The translations under genes and the position numbers were made by a program. The notes under the pieces are model-generated. The model saw only the letters and a program-made list of their open reading frames with translations, searched no databases and was not told the DNA's origin. DNA of 64,000 bases from an uncultured Pseudomonadota bacterium (lineage in GTDB: Bacteria > Pseudomonadota > Gammaproteobacteria > Ga0077536), in the NCBI GenBank assembly GCA_903825645.1, contig CAIKBL010000025.1:89417-153416 (forward strand). The letters are read 5' to 3'. The stretch's first letter is position 1. The number at the start of each line of letters is the position of its first letter. Shown here in pieces: positions 36,737 through 45,764 of the stretch.

Positions 36737-38078
36737 GAGGGTGTCAGAAATTTTGCGTAAACAGCAATTAAGGGTCATTGGTGAGGAACCCGATCCTCGA
36801 ACTCGATGCTAAACCGGTTTAAGGCCGCTTTCCAATCTCCAATCGGCATAGACTACTTCTGACTGATATTTCGCAAGGCCAAATAGAGCAACTTCGTCAA
36901 AGATTCGTCGTTCGGGAATGATCCGTGGTTTTTGATAATCTTACGCAGACTCATATTGACGGATTCGATGGCGTTGGTTATGTAGACGACTTTGCGGATT
37001 TCGGTCGGGTAATCAAAGAACGGAATGATTCGCTGCCAATTCCGCCGCCAGATTTTTCCGATGGACGGATAGTCCTTACCCCATGCGAGCTCGAACTCAT
37101 CCAAGGCTGTTCTGGCTGCTCAAGGGTGACTAAGGAATAGATACACGCTTGAGGGTCAGTCCCGACCGTCTTACGAGTCTTCCACGACACGTCATTGATG
37201 AGGCTGTGCCGCAGGGCATGAGGCACAGTTGCTTGGCATCTTGGCATGAAGGCAGACCGCTTCAATCGCCTCAGGAAAGCCCTTGAGCCCGTCGACGCAG
37301 GCAATAAAATATCCTGCAGTCCACGGTTCTCGAGTTCGGTCACCCCCTGCAGCCAGAATTTAGCGCCTCCAGATTGAGCAATCCAAAGACCTAAAACCTC
37401 CTTGTGCCCGCTGATGTCGATGCCAATAGCCAGGTAAACGGCTTTCGCTCTTACGGCACCGGAATCGCGCACCTTGACGTAAATACAGTCAAGATAAACG
37501 ATGGGGTACACCGCATCCAGTGGGCGCGTCTGCCATACCTTGACCTCTTCAATAACAGCATCGGTGACTGAAGAAATCAGCGTGGGCAAGACCTCCGTCC
37601 TGTACATCTCTTCCAGATGGTTTTGAATCTCGCGTACGGTCGTCCCGCGGGCATAGCGCGATAAAATCTTGTCGTCAAAGCCGGTCCATCGCGTTTGATG
37701 CTTCGGAATCAGCTGTGGCCCAAAACTGCCCTGACGATCGCGGGGGATCTCAATGGGCAACTCGCCAAACTCGCCCTTCAGCGTCTTCTTGCGCTTCCCG
37801 TTGCGGGCGCTACCTAACGGATTGGTCACGGGCTGGTGCTTGCCATGATCAAGATGGTCCGACATCTCAGCCTCCAGCGCGCGTTCCACCAATAACTTAG
37901 TCAGTTGCTTTTAAAAGCCCATTCTCGCCAATCAGCTCCTCTGGCTTCTTGTAATCAGCCAGTAGGCCATCAAGGAATTCCTTCGGTATCGACCTCTTTG
38001 TCTCTACGGTCATTTCTACTCCTGGGAAGCAGGCGGTTACCCCCATTAAACCGATTACACAAACTTCAGTACACCCTC
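36737..38078 (-). mobile_element. IS256-family insertion sequence with decayed transposase
   Basis: A 1342-base element bounded by imperfect inverted repeats (GAGGGTGTCAGAAATTTTGC at the left, GAGGGTGTACTGAAGTTTGT at the right reading inward; 19 of the first 26 positions match) and by an exact 8-bp duplication CGTTCCTT. It carries one transposase gene of the mutator/IS256 type on the minus strand, broken by several frameshifts. The length and structure are normal for the family, so it inserted as a complete copy and decayed in place. It sits immediately after the MaoC-like gene. Confidence 0.9.
36853..38013 (-). pseudogene. IS256-type transposase, frameshifted
   Basis: Reading from the ATG at 38013 the frame gives MTVETKRSIPKEF...LIGENGLLK, then one extra base near 37910 moves the frame. 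The next segment (LLVERALEAEMSDH...KTLKGEFGELPIEIPRDRQGSFGPQ...VYPIVYLDCIYVK) runs to DIL near 37311, where a base is lost and IACVDGLKGFPEAIEAV continues in another frame. It shifts again near 37240 (ALRHSLINDVSWKTRK) and near 37115 (ALDEFELAWGKDYPSIGKIWRRNW...ITNAIESVN...LYLALRNISQK). All blocks align with the mutator-type transposase family, including the DDE-region segments. At least four frameshifts make it inactive. The track shows it as two unrelated ORFs. Confidence 0.92.
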
Positions 38079-38086
38079 CGTTCCTT
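38079..38086. repeat. Right copy of 8-bp target-site duplication (CGTTCCTT)
   Basis: Exact repeat of 36729-36736, immediately outside the right inverted repeat of the IS256-type element. Confidence 0.85.
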
Positions 38087-38393
38087 TGTCCCCACTAACA
38101 CGCTAACACGCCAAAGGAAGAGCGAACAACCTAGCACCGTCGAGAGACCTCATGTTGCTAGACTCCGATTTGATCAAACAATTTCCAGCCGATCGAGCCC
38201 CTGAGAGGCGTCGCTATTTACGCTACAACCTTGGGTACGTTGGTGGTAACGCGTTATGGTCTCGTTGCAAAAAATGGACTGACTGAGCCCGATCATGGGC
38301 AAGCAGACCTGTAGCCGACTTGCCCGTAGCAACAAACTGCCCGCCTATCGGGCGGCCACGTTCGCCATAAAATCTTCGACGCCCATAGCCAAA
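38087..38393. other. Intergenic region right of the IS element
   Basis: No gene seen. It holds two inverted repeats: GGGCAAG...CTTGCCC near 38295-38325, and CCGCC-CGATA-GGCGG (minus strand, near 38340-38355) followed on that strand by GCAGTTTGTT, a possible weak terminator for the leftward SDR gene. Confidence 0.4.
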
Positions 38394-39173
38394 CTACAAG
38401 CCGGCGGTGTGACCGCCATCAACCGTCATGAGATTGCCGTTCATATAGCGCGACGCGTCAGAGGCCAAATAAATCAACGCACCATCCAGTTCAGATGGGT
38501 CGCCGAAGCGCTTGGCCGGAATTCGATTACGAAGGCGATCTCCTGCAGGTGTCTGAAGCCATTCATCATTCATTTCCGTAATGAAGTATCCCGGTGCGAG
38601 GGCATTCACGCGGATCCCACTAGTGGCCAAATCCACGCACAAATCTCTGCCCATATTGATTAGTCCGGCCTTGGCTGCCGAATAAGGTGCAAGGTGACCT
38701 ATGGCGCGGATCCCAAGGACCGATGCAATATTGATTATGCTTGCACCACGCTTATCCACTAGCCGGCGCTTAATGATTTCTTGGGCTAATACCCACGGTC
38801 CCCGAAGATTAGTTTCGTAGACCGTATCCCATTCGTCATCCGTCAATTTCTGCGGTGCCTTCGGAATAGCGATCCCCGCATTATTTACGAGCACGTCGAC
38901 CGGCGAAATTTCTTCTACCAGAGAAACACAGCTCCGAATACTTTCACGATCACGCACATCCAAACTGTAAACATCGCAACGTCCTCCCTCCGCTCGCAAT
39001 TCCGCCGCGAGCGCCTCCATTTTTCCGGTTCCCCTGGAGCACAACGCCACACGCGCACCGGCGCGGGTTAGCGTTCTCGCAAAATGTCGACCAAGACCGC
39101 TGGATGCACCCGTCACTAACACGTGCTTTTTCGTCAAATCGAAAACGGTGCTTAAAAATGCTTTTGGATCCAT
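38394..39173 (-). CDS. SDR-family oxidoreductase
   Basis: A 259-residue classical SDR: TGASSGLG cofactor loop, 'VLVNNAGIAIPK', catalytic Ser in 'IINIASVLG', Tyr-Lys in YSAAK, and 'MNGNLMTVDGGHTAGL' at the end. It resembles gluconate-5-dehydrogenase or 3-oxoacyl-reductase-like SDRs, which is not substrate-specific information. The start codon follows a T-run with only a weak GACGAG purine stretch ahead. It stands alone between the IS element and a ~700-base gene-free region. Confidence 0.9.
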   Translation of the reverse strand: MDPKAFLSTVFDLTKKHVLVTGASSGLGRHFARTLTRAGARVALCSRGTGKMEALAAELRAEGGRCDVYSLDVRDRESIRSCVSLVEEISPVDVLVNNAGIAIPKAPQKLTDDEWDTVYETNLRGPWVLAQEIIKRRLVDKRGASIINIASVLGIRAIGHLAPYSAAKAGLINMGRDLCVDLATSGIRVNALAPGYFITEMNDEWLQTPAGDRLRNRIPAKRFGDPSELDGALIYLASDASRYMNGNLMTVDGGHTAGL

Positions 39174-39881
39174 AAAAAAATCTCGTCAAAATTTAAAATT
39201 CGCCATCAAGAAAATCGCGCGCACCCTGCGAAGAGGTCCCCAGATAAAACCGAGAACCTCAGGATATCCGTCAGATTGGCGTTTCCCCATGAAACGCGCT
39301 CAGACCGACTATTCCGAGGTTCCAGCAAGGCACAAACCGCCGACTACATGTCCGTTCGACCGATAGGGTTGTGCACCTCACTACGCTTTTTGTCAACTTT
39401 TCGTTCGCAATTCGTCTTGCCTGCAATGAGCCAACCTGATAATTATTCGGGAAGAATTCTCCAAACAATAGACGAAGCAACTATGCGCATAATCGGAAAT
39501 GGAGAAATTGATGTGTGACCGACTATTCGGTCGCACTCGTCATTGTGATTCACGCAGATACCGGTGGGACTGCGTCTCCCCCAAAGGTTATGTTCCCAAA
39601 TGCGCTAGCACATTAGATTTAAATTGCATCTTAAATGCATTAGGCTCTGACGAGAGTCACCGCCAAATTTGCGACAAAGGAGACATGTCGCCGAACACCT
39701 TCGCGGACTTTCAGTAACCGACTCGAGCCACAAACTTCAGGATCTCGCGCAGTGCGTTTTCATGCTGTCGGGACGGTAGTAGCTTAACCTGTGGATCCAT
39801 TGCCCGCTTGAATCTGGCCAGAACACTAGTCACGTGGCTTTTCACCACTCACAATACAGGCTTGTATAACCGCCCAGAGAG
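39174..39881. other. 708-base region with possible regulator relic and operator-like repeats
   Basis: No intact gene. A plus-strand frame from 39427 (MSQPDNYSGRILQTIDEAT...NGEIDV, then stop) resembles the first helix of a TetR-type regulator and may be a decayed remnant. A minus-strand piece at about 39717-39849 (starting GTGGTG, ...RFKRAMDPQVKLL...ALREILKFVARVGY) also looks coding but is only 43 residues. Both are weak calls. Confidence 0.3.
39517..39532. promoter_or_regulatory. Operator-like palindrome GACCGACTATTCGGTC
   Basis: Perfect 6-bp arms (GACCGA/TCGGTC) around CTAT, the form expected of a TetR-type dimer site. Its first 12 bases (GACCGACTATTC) recur exactly at 39303-39314, on the other side of the possible TetR-like relic. 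Confidence 0.4.
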
Positions 39882-39890
39882 ATGAACGTC

Positions 39891-40379
39891 ATGAGTGAAT
39901 TGACGCCTGAAAACTTCCGGAAAGCCTGTGGTTACTGGGCCACTGGTGTATCCATTGTAACCACCTGTGACGTAGACCAAACCCCCTTCGGGTTGACGAT
40001 GAACGCAGTAACTTCGCTATCGCTGGACCCGCCACTTTTTATTATCTGTGTTGATAACAAATCGGACACATTGGAGCCCATGAAGCGCAGCGGCGTCTTC
40101 TGCGTGAACATGCTGAGCTCAACCCAAGAAGCGTTATCCAACGCTTTTTCGAAGAAAGGCCTCAATAAATTCGAAGGTGTCGGCTTCACGCGCGGCGCTA
40201 CGGGCTCACCTATGCTGGACGGTCGTCTGTTGGCTGTAGACTGTCAGGTCTCCGCCGTATACCCGGGAGGAGATCACCACATATTCGTGGGCGAAGTTCG
40301 CGAAATTAGCTTTCCAGAGTCAGACGCAATAAAGCCGCTGCTCTATTATCGCGGGCGTTACGCTGGGATTGGCGTCTGA
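39891..40379 (+). CDS. Flavin reductase family protein
   Basis: A 162-165-residue split-barrel flavin reductase (HpaC/RutF type): 'WATGVSIVTTCD', 'GLTMNAVTSLSLDPPLFIICVD', 'FCVNMLSSTQEALSNAFS' and 'HHIFVGEVREI' are the usual FMN and NAD(P)H contacts. Such enzymes release reduced flavin to a separate monooxygenase. No monooxygenase is adjacent; the nearest fitting partner is the RutA-like enzyme at 28.6-29.7 kb. An ATG at 39882 is also possible, but the one at 39891 has GAGAG at better spacing. Confidence 0.9.
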   Translation: MSELTPENFRKACGYWATGVSIVTTCDVDQTPFGLTMNAVTSLSLDPPLFIICVDNKSDTLEPMKRSGVFCVNMLSSTQEALSNAFSKKGLNKFEGVGFTRGATGSPMLDGRLLAVDCQVSAVYPGGDHHIFVGEVREISFPESDAIKPLLYYRGRYAGIGV

Positions 40380-40490
40380 TACCAAACGTCTCAACTTGGA
40401 GCTCAGTGGGCTGTCAAGACGATAACCCACTGGTTTGGCCTGCTGTAACTGACCATTTCAAACGGGATCGAATCCGCTGCAGGAAGGTAA

Positions 40491-41093
40491 TCAGGGTGAC
40501 CAACTTTCGTTTGTTGTCCTAATTTCGGCTTTCCGAAAGCAACCGATAACATGGTCGTCGACCATTCCTGTCGCCTGCATGAACGCGTACACCACCGTGG
40601 AGCCGAGAAACTTAAAACCTCTTCGCTTCAGGTCTTTGGCGAGCGCATCCGATTCCGGGGAAGTGATCCGGACATCCGCATGGATTTCCGGCCGATTGAT
40701 CTGTGGCTTTCCGTCGCTAAAACCCCAGAGGTAATGGGCAAAACTGCCGCATGCGATCTGGACTTCGAGGAAACACCTGGCGTTCGAAACCGCTGCCATA
40801 ATCTTTGCTCGATTACGAATAATTGCAGCATTTTCCATCAATTGCTCGATTTTAGCCGCGTCAAAAAGGCTGACCTCACTGGGGTCAAATGCTGCGAACG
40901 CTGTTCGGTACCCATCTCGCTTACGCAATACCGTCAACCAACTCAATCCCGCTTGGGCTGCCTCCAGCGTCAAAAACTCAAAAAACGTACGATCGTCGTA
41001 GACGGGTACACCCCATTCGCTATCGTGATAGCGAATCATCTCGGTGCTGTCGCCGACCCATGGGCATCTAAGCTTATGCACAGAACTACTCAT
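40491..41093 (-). CDS. tag: DNA-3-methyladenine glycosylase I
   Basis: A 200-residue base-excision enzyme with the Tag hallmarks: 'RCPWVGDS' and 'YHDSEWGVP' at the N-terminus, 'FFEFLTLEAAQAGLSWLTVLRKR', and C-terminal 'ATGMVDDHVIGCF'. The zinc ligands Cys, His, His and Cys are all present in these segments. It removes 3-methyladenine from alkylated DNA in the cytosol. It is followed on the same strand, 38 bases upstream, by an SDR gene of CoA catabolism; the two may share a transcript, but the functions look unrelated. Confidence 0.95.
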   Translation of the reverse strand: MSSSVHKLRCPWVGDSTEMIRYHDSEWGVPVYDDRTFFEFLTLEAAQAGLSWLTVLRKRDGYRTAFAAFDPSEVSLFDAAKIEQLMENAAIIRNRAKIMAAVSNARCFLEVQIACGSFAHYLWGFSDGKPQINRPEIHADVRITSPESDALAKDLKRRGFKFLGSTVVYAFMQATGMVDDHVIGCFRKAEIRTTNESWSP

Positions 41094-41131
41094 GTCACCG
41101 TATCACTCCCAATGCACTCACCCCACCACCA

Positions 41132-41902
41132 TCAACGAGGCGGGAGCCGACTCGCACCATCGAGCCGAATGCATTCGCCGTTCAAATAGGCGTTTTCGAT
41201 AATGTGCATTGCTAAGCCCGCATACTCACTAGGCATTCCAAATCGTTTCGGGTACTCAAGTTGCGCAATAATCCCCGTGCGGATTTTTTCCGGTAAGCTC
41301 ATTGCCATTGGAGTCTCAAACAAACCCGGCGCGATTGTCATGCACCGAATACCGTCTCGAGCGAGATCACGCGCGATCGGCAACGTCATACTGACCACGC
41401 CGCCCTTGCTGGCAGCATAGGCCGCTTGACCTGTTTGACCGTCATAGGCCGCAGCAGAAGCTGTGTTAATAATAACGCCGCGTTCCCCACTCACTCCCTC
41501 TGGTGAGTTTTTGGTCATTTCGACCGCAGCGAGTCGGAGCACATTAAAAGTTCCGATAAGATTAATGTTGATGATCCGAACATAGTGCTCCAGCGAGTGG
41601 GGCTCGCCGCGACTCACCGTCTTGGCGGCAGTACCGATACCTGCGCAATTCACGCAGACATGCAAACTACCAAACCGCGCCATCACCGCACCGATTGCGT
41701 TTTTAACATCGGCTTCGCTGGTTACATCAACCCGGCAATACATGCCATTTCCACCGAGCGTATTCGCCACCGCCTCCCCAAGCTGATCGTTCAGATCAAA
41801 TAACGCGACATTAGCCCCCGCCTTAGCCAACGCTTCCGCGGTTGCCTGTCCCAGTCCGGATGCACCACCGGTGACAATCGCGACTTTTCCATCAATCTGC
41901 AT
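41132..41902 (-). CDS. SDR 3-hydroxyacyl-CoA dehydrogenase (HSD17B10-like)
   Basis: A 256-residue SDR with TGGASGLG, 'VNCAGIGTA', catalytic Ser in 'INTASAAAYDGQTGQ' and YAASK, and 'MTIAPGLFETPM' followed by 'LEYPKRFGMPSEYAGLAMHIIEN', which is diagnostic of the type II 3-hydroxyacyl-CoA dehydrogenase branch. It oxidises L-3-hydroxyacyl-CoA (including 2-methyl-branched) to 3-ketoacyl-CoA with NAD. This supplies the step between the MaoC-like hydratase and the thiolases of the island. The thiolase on the same strand ends ~830 bases upstream, too far for a tight operon. Confidence 0.9.
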   Translation of the reverse strand: MQIDGKVAIVTGGASGLGQATAEALAKAGANVALFDLNDQLGEAVANTLGGNGMYCRVDVTSEADVKNAIGAVMARFGSLHVCVNCAGIGTAAKTVSRGEPHSLEHYVRIININLIGTFNVLRLAAVEMTKNSPEGVSGERGVIINTASAAAYDGQTGQAAYAASKGGVVSMTLPIARDLARDGIRCMTIAPGLFETPMAMSLPEKIRTGIIAQLEYPKRFGMPSEYAGLAMHIIENAYLNGECIRLDGASRLPPR

Positions 41903-42733
41903 GATCTATGCTCCATGGAGAAAAAAAAATACCGAGAAATAAGCCTTGCTTTGCTTGGATCATCCGGATATGTGCCGACGCAGTTGAAGAAATCGTCGTT
42001 TTAGCCATCTCGCGGAAGGGAGGATTCGACCAAGTCTATCTGCCGGAAAACTGACCGACACATGCGTCGACGTGCGCCGATTTAACCTGCTAGCGAAACA
42101 CCCCACGAGCAGACAAGGCGAAATTACGTGCTTGTGCCTGATGTCCTATCATTGGGGCATTTTCGATCTAATGTAGCAGCTCTGCAAGACTGACAGAGAC
42201 AGTCGGTCATACCGCCATAGCCAGCCTTGATTCCGGTCAAAATTTCGGCCTTTCCTAAGCAAATAACATCATCAAGCTATGACCGTCATTCCAAAAAAAT
42301 GGAGGATGACTTGATGGCCATCAGGAAATGCGACGCATGTCCAAGAAGGACAAGAAAGCAGGAAAAAATTCAGAAAGTTCGGTACGTCGGCTGAAGCTGG
42401 TGGTTACTGCCACCGCTAATATTAGGTGTTTCCGGAATCAGAGATATCCACCAGAAATCTCTTTAAACACACAGCGAAGCAAAGTTAGCGGCGGGAGATC
42501 TGCGCGCCCCTTGAAGACTTACTGTCACTCCTCAGTGCGCGCTATTTGCAACAAAGACAATTCGAAGGCAGCACCAACACATCGAGTAGGCCAACGCGAC
42601 GGTCCTCTATTGCCCGTCCATAAAGAAATACATCAACTCCTTTGAAGCGCCACTCACACCGTCGCCGCTGTAATCCACGAGGAATTTTGATGCTCATGGA
42701 TTACAGCCGGCAGCGGGGAAAAGTATCGCCGAC
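41903..42733. other. 831-base region without a convincing gene
   Basis: No recognisable protein. A 26-codon ORF at 42314-42394 has a textbook GGAGG eight bases ahead of its ATG and encodes MAIRKCDACPRRTRKQEK..., a basic CxxC peptide. It could be a genuine small protein or the head of a decayed gene. A long inverted repeat lies at 42664-42711. Near 42200 the minus strand reads GACCGACTGTCTC, sharing GACCGACT with the operator-like site at 39.5 kb. Confidence 0.35.
42664..42711. repeat. Long inverted repeat (11-bp perfect arms)
   Basis: GCTGTAATCCA (42667-42677) pairs perfectly with TGGATTACAGC (42697-42707) across a 19-base loop, and the arms extend to about 14 bp with one bulge (GCC/GGC). 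It lies just beyond the stop of the leftward thiolase. There is no T-run, so it may protect the mRNA end or be part of a small repeat element. Confidence 0.55.
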
Positions 42734-43915
42734 TTAAAGTAGTTCGATCCCCACGGCGGTGGCTTCACCGCCACCAATGCAAAGACTAGCGACGCCACGG
42801 CGCTTACCCATGTCACGCAGCGCATGGATCAAGGTTACGATAATTCGCGCACCAGAGGCGCCCACCGGGTGCCCGAGTGCACAAGCGCCACCACGCACAT
42901 TGACCTTGTCATGCGAAAGCTTGAGGTCGTGCATAGCTGCCATGGCGACCACCGCAAAAGCCTCATTGATCTCATAGAGATCAACGTCAGCATCGGTCCA
43001 GCCGAGCCGCTTCATTAGCTTTTGGATTGCGAACACCGGTGCCGTCGTGAACCAACCGGGTTCCTGTGCATGGGTGGCGTGACCCAAAATACGCGCAAGG
43101 GGTTTCTGTCCCGTCTTAATGGCATGACTTTGCGAAGTCAAGATTAACGCCGCGGCACCGTCAGAGATTGAACTCGAATTGGCCGCCGTCACCGTGCCAT
43201 CCTTCGCGAACGCTGGGCGAAGTTGTGGGATTTTGTCCATTCGCGCTTTGCCAGGCTGCTCGTCGATTTCAACTCTTTTACTGTCGCGGCCATTAGTAAC
43301 GTCGACGGCGGTAATTTCGGCTGCGAAGGCACCTGACGTAATCGCGTGCTGGGCACGCGTCAATGACGCAATCGCATACTCGTCTTGCGCTTCTCGTGTA
43401 AAGCCATATTTGGTCGCGCAGTCTTCGGCAAAGGTCCCCATCAGACGGCCGCGTTGATAGACGTCCTCAAGACCATCAAAAAACATATGATCGAGGACCT
43501 CCCCATGGCCGAGTCGCATGCCGACCCGCACCTTGGGTAGCAGGTAAGGTGCGTTGGACATGCTTTCCATGCCGCCGGCCACAACGACGTTTGAATTACC
43601 CGCCAGGATGGCGTCGAAACCAAACATCACCGCTTTCATCCCGGATCCGCACATCTTATTGATCGTCGTCGCACCGACGCTCATCGGGATCCCAGCGCCA
43701 ATCGAGGCCTGACGTGCAGGAGCCTGTCCTAGGCCCGCTGGCAACACACATCCCATGATCGTTTCGTCAACCGTTGATGGGTCTATGTTCGCGCGTTCGA
43801 GCGCGGCTTTGATGGCAACGGAACCCAATACAGGGGCGGCCACCGAGGCAAGTTCGCCTTGCATGCCGCCCATAGGCGTGCGCGCGGCGCCGGTAATGAC
43901 GACAGCATCTTGCAT
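42734..43915 (-). CDS. Acetyl-CoA acetyltransferase (thiolase)
   Basis: A 393-residue thiolase with the reactive Cys in '[14 protein letters not shown]', '[14 protein letters not shown]', the His in '[17 protein letters not shown]' and the second Cys in '[12 protein letters not shown]', which is the degradative/biosynthetic acetoacetyl-CoA thiolase pattern. The track starts 24 codons upstream; the ATG at 43915 ([14 protein letters not shown]) is the family start. It completes the beta-oxidation-like set with the SDR to its left. The L-2-hydroxyglutarate oxidase gene ends about 200 bases upstream on the same strand. Confidence 0.94.
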   Translation of the reverse strand: MQDAVVITGAARTPMGGMQGELASVAAPVLGSVAIKAALERANIDPSTVDETIMGCVLPAGLGQAPARQASIGAGIPMSVGATTINKMCGSGMKAVMFGFDAILAGNSNVVVAGGMESMSNAPYLLPKVRVGMRLGHGEVLDHMFFDGLEDVYQRGRLMGTFAEDCATKYGFTREAQDEYAIASLTRAQHAITSGAFAAEITAVDVTNGRDSKRVEIDEQPGKARMDKIPQLRPAFAKDGTVTAANSSSISDGAAALILTSQSHAIKTGQKPLARILGHATHAQEPGWFTTAPVFAIQKLMKRLGWTDADVDLYEINEAFAVVAMAAMHDLKLSHDKVNVRGGACALGHPVGASGARIIVTLIHALRDMGKRRGVASLCIGGGEATAVGIELL

Positions 43916-44113
43916 GTGAAAATTCTCCAGGGTTTTACAAGGGTGGACGGAGTTTACTCCGACTCCCGAACGCGGCATAGGATGCATGAGCGTTGGCGTG
44001 AGGAGCTCGATAACGAATGTGCTCCCTTAGGCCCTAAGCGGAAGATTATTCCTACACCCCCCAAAAAAATGAAATAAAGTTGCCGTTTCTGGAACACAGC
44101 CGCTAGCACTGAT

Positions 44114-45307
44114 CTAGTCAAGCACACGTCGTACAATTTCATCCGCAATTGGGAGCGCGGCCGTGGCGGCGGGTGAAGGCGCATTACAGACATAAATGCC
44201 TCGAGCCGTCTGCTGGATCAAAAAATCATGAATAAGTCGACCGTCGCGAGCCACAGCCTGAGCCCTCACTCCGCTCGGGTGAGGCTCCAGATCAGCTTGC
44301 GTGACCTGTGGACAATATTTTTGGACCTGCTTCAGGTAGTAGGAACGACTCGCTGCACAACGCAACTCCGCGAATCCCGCGCGCCCGTGGCGGGCTAACA
44401 CACGCCAGAACCCCGGGAACCGGAGCATTTCGTTAATATCCTGCACGCAGACATCCCGACTACGATAGCCCTCGCGCGAAAACGCAACCATCGCGCTTGG
44501 TCCAACAGAAATTCCGCCGCCAATCAGACGTGTGAGATGTATCCCCAGAAACGGAAGCGCCGGATCGGGAACCGGATAAATATGGTGCCCTGCCAAGGTA
44601 TCGAAGCGCTTTGCAAGACGGAAGTAATCGCCACGAAATGGCACGATCGCAAAATCAGGAACAATCCCGCCGAGAACTGCCAGGCGGTCACTGTATAACC
44701 CCGCGCAAACCACTAGACGCGCGCCGACAAAACTCCGTGCAGGGGTATCCACTTCGATTCGGTCTTGAAATTCATGTATCGCGGTGACTTCCGTGTTCAA
44801 AGCCAACTCCACGCCAGCTTGTTCGAGTAGTTCACCCAGGCGTGCAGTCACTATCCGATAATCGACCATTCCGGTTTCTGGCACCTTGAGGGCCGCTGCG
44901 CCCGTAACATTTGGTTCGCAGACTTTCAATTCTGCGGCATCCATCCACTCAACCTCGACGCCATTGCTCACCGCGCGGGTCTGAAGCGTCCTCAACCGCT
45001 CCAACTCTATCTGATTGGTCGCCACGATCAGTTTTCCACATTGTGCATAGGGCACTTCGTGTTGACGACAAAATGCGAGGGTCGCCTTTAGCCCCGCACG
45101 ACAGAATCGCGCTTTCTGGCTCCCAGGCTCGTAATACACCCCTGCGTGGATCACGCCACTGTTTCGACCGCTCTGGTGGTGGCCGATACAAGCCTCTTTT
45201 TCAATAAGCACGATGCGCGCGCTTGGTCGGGCCCGAACCAGCGCATACGCACTCGCGAGACCAACGATTCCGCCGCCTATGACAATGAAATCGGCATTTT
45301 CGGCCAT
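44114..45307 (-). CDS. lhgO: L-2-hydroxyglutarate oxidase
   Basis: A 397-residue FAD-dependent oxidoreductase of the DAO fold: N-terminal dinucleotide motif 'VIGGGIVGLASAYAL', the family signature 'HHQSGRNSGVIHAGVYYEPGSQKA', 'VPFRGDYFRL' and C-terminal 'VCNAPSPAATAALPI'. LhgO oxidises L-2-hydroxyglutarate to 2-oxoglutarate and passes electrons to the quinone pool. It serves glutarate or lysine catabolism or repairs the side product of dehydrogenases. No CsiD-type glutarate hydroxylase gene is seen nearby. The next rightward region (45308-45764) is gene-free. Confidence 0.92.
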   Translation of the reverse strand: MAENADFIVIGGGIVGLASAYALVRARPSARIVLIEKEACIGHHQSGRNSGVIHAGVYYEPGSQKARFCRAGLKATLAFCRQHEVPYAQCGKLIVATNQIELERLRTLQTRAVSNGVEVEWMDAAELKVCEPNVTGAAALKVPETGMVDYRIVTARLGELLEQAGVELALNTEVTAIHEFQDRIEVDTPARSFVGARLVVCAGLYSDRLAVLGGIVPDFAIVPFRGDYFRLAKRFDTLAGHHIYPVPDPALPFLGIHLTRLIGGGISVGPSAMVAFSREGYRSRDVCVQDINEMLRFPGFWRVLARHGRAGFAELRCAASRSYYLKQVQKYCPQVTQADLEPHPSGVRAQAVARDGRLIHDFLIQQTARGIYVCNAPSPAATAALPIADEIVRRVLD

Positions 45308-45764
45308 AACTCACTCTATCGGGAATTCTTACTTCGCAAACAGAACGAAACTCGTTGGTACCGAATTGCCAATGCGTAGCCCGTTATAGAATCTTCTCAG
45401 AGTTGATTAATTTTTAAGCTAGAGCATCTTTCTTAGCCGTGTAATTAGGCAAACGCCCTCACGTCGTTTTTATTTGCTTAGCACGAGTCGCGTGTTTAGG
45501 CCAACCACCCTATGCTTCGAAGGGATGTCGCCGACGCTGCCTTCGACTCGTATCCAGTCCTGCGGTATTTACCACAAGTTTTACCGAACCGAAAATAAAA
45601 CGACACGCAGATGTCGAATGAGTTACGCCCATGCGCCGCTCAGCATCGGTTCAAACTTGAGGGTCCGGCGTGTGCGCCGAACCTATTCATCCGGAGGAGG
45701 ACTCAAGAAGTTGGCGGCAAAGCAGCAGAGATGCTGACTTCGCGGGACCCGCGTTATCAGCTAC
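45308..45764. other. 457-base intergenic region without a gene
   Basis: I see no supported gene. A GGAGGAGG near 45692 is not followed by a suitable start codon. AT-rich sequence around 45395-45480 (e.g. GTTATAGAATC, TTGATTAATTTTTAAG) probably contains the promoter of the leftward lhgO gene. Confidence 0.4.

Noticed and set aside
36853-37104. Separate small gene (MDEFELAWGKDYPS...)
   Set aside because: It is the C-terminal part of the frameshifted IS256-type transposase, not an independent gene.
42328-42645. 105-codon ORF MRRMSKKDKKAGKN...
   Set aside because: Basic, with no ribosome site of its own and no family resemblance. It overlaps the better-supported 26-codon ORF in another frame.
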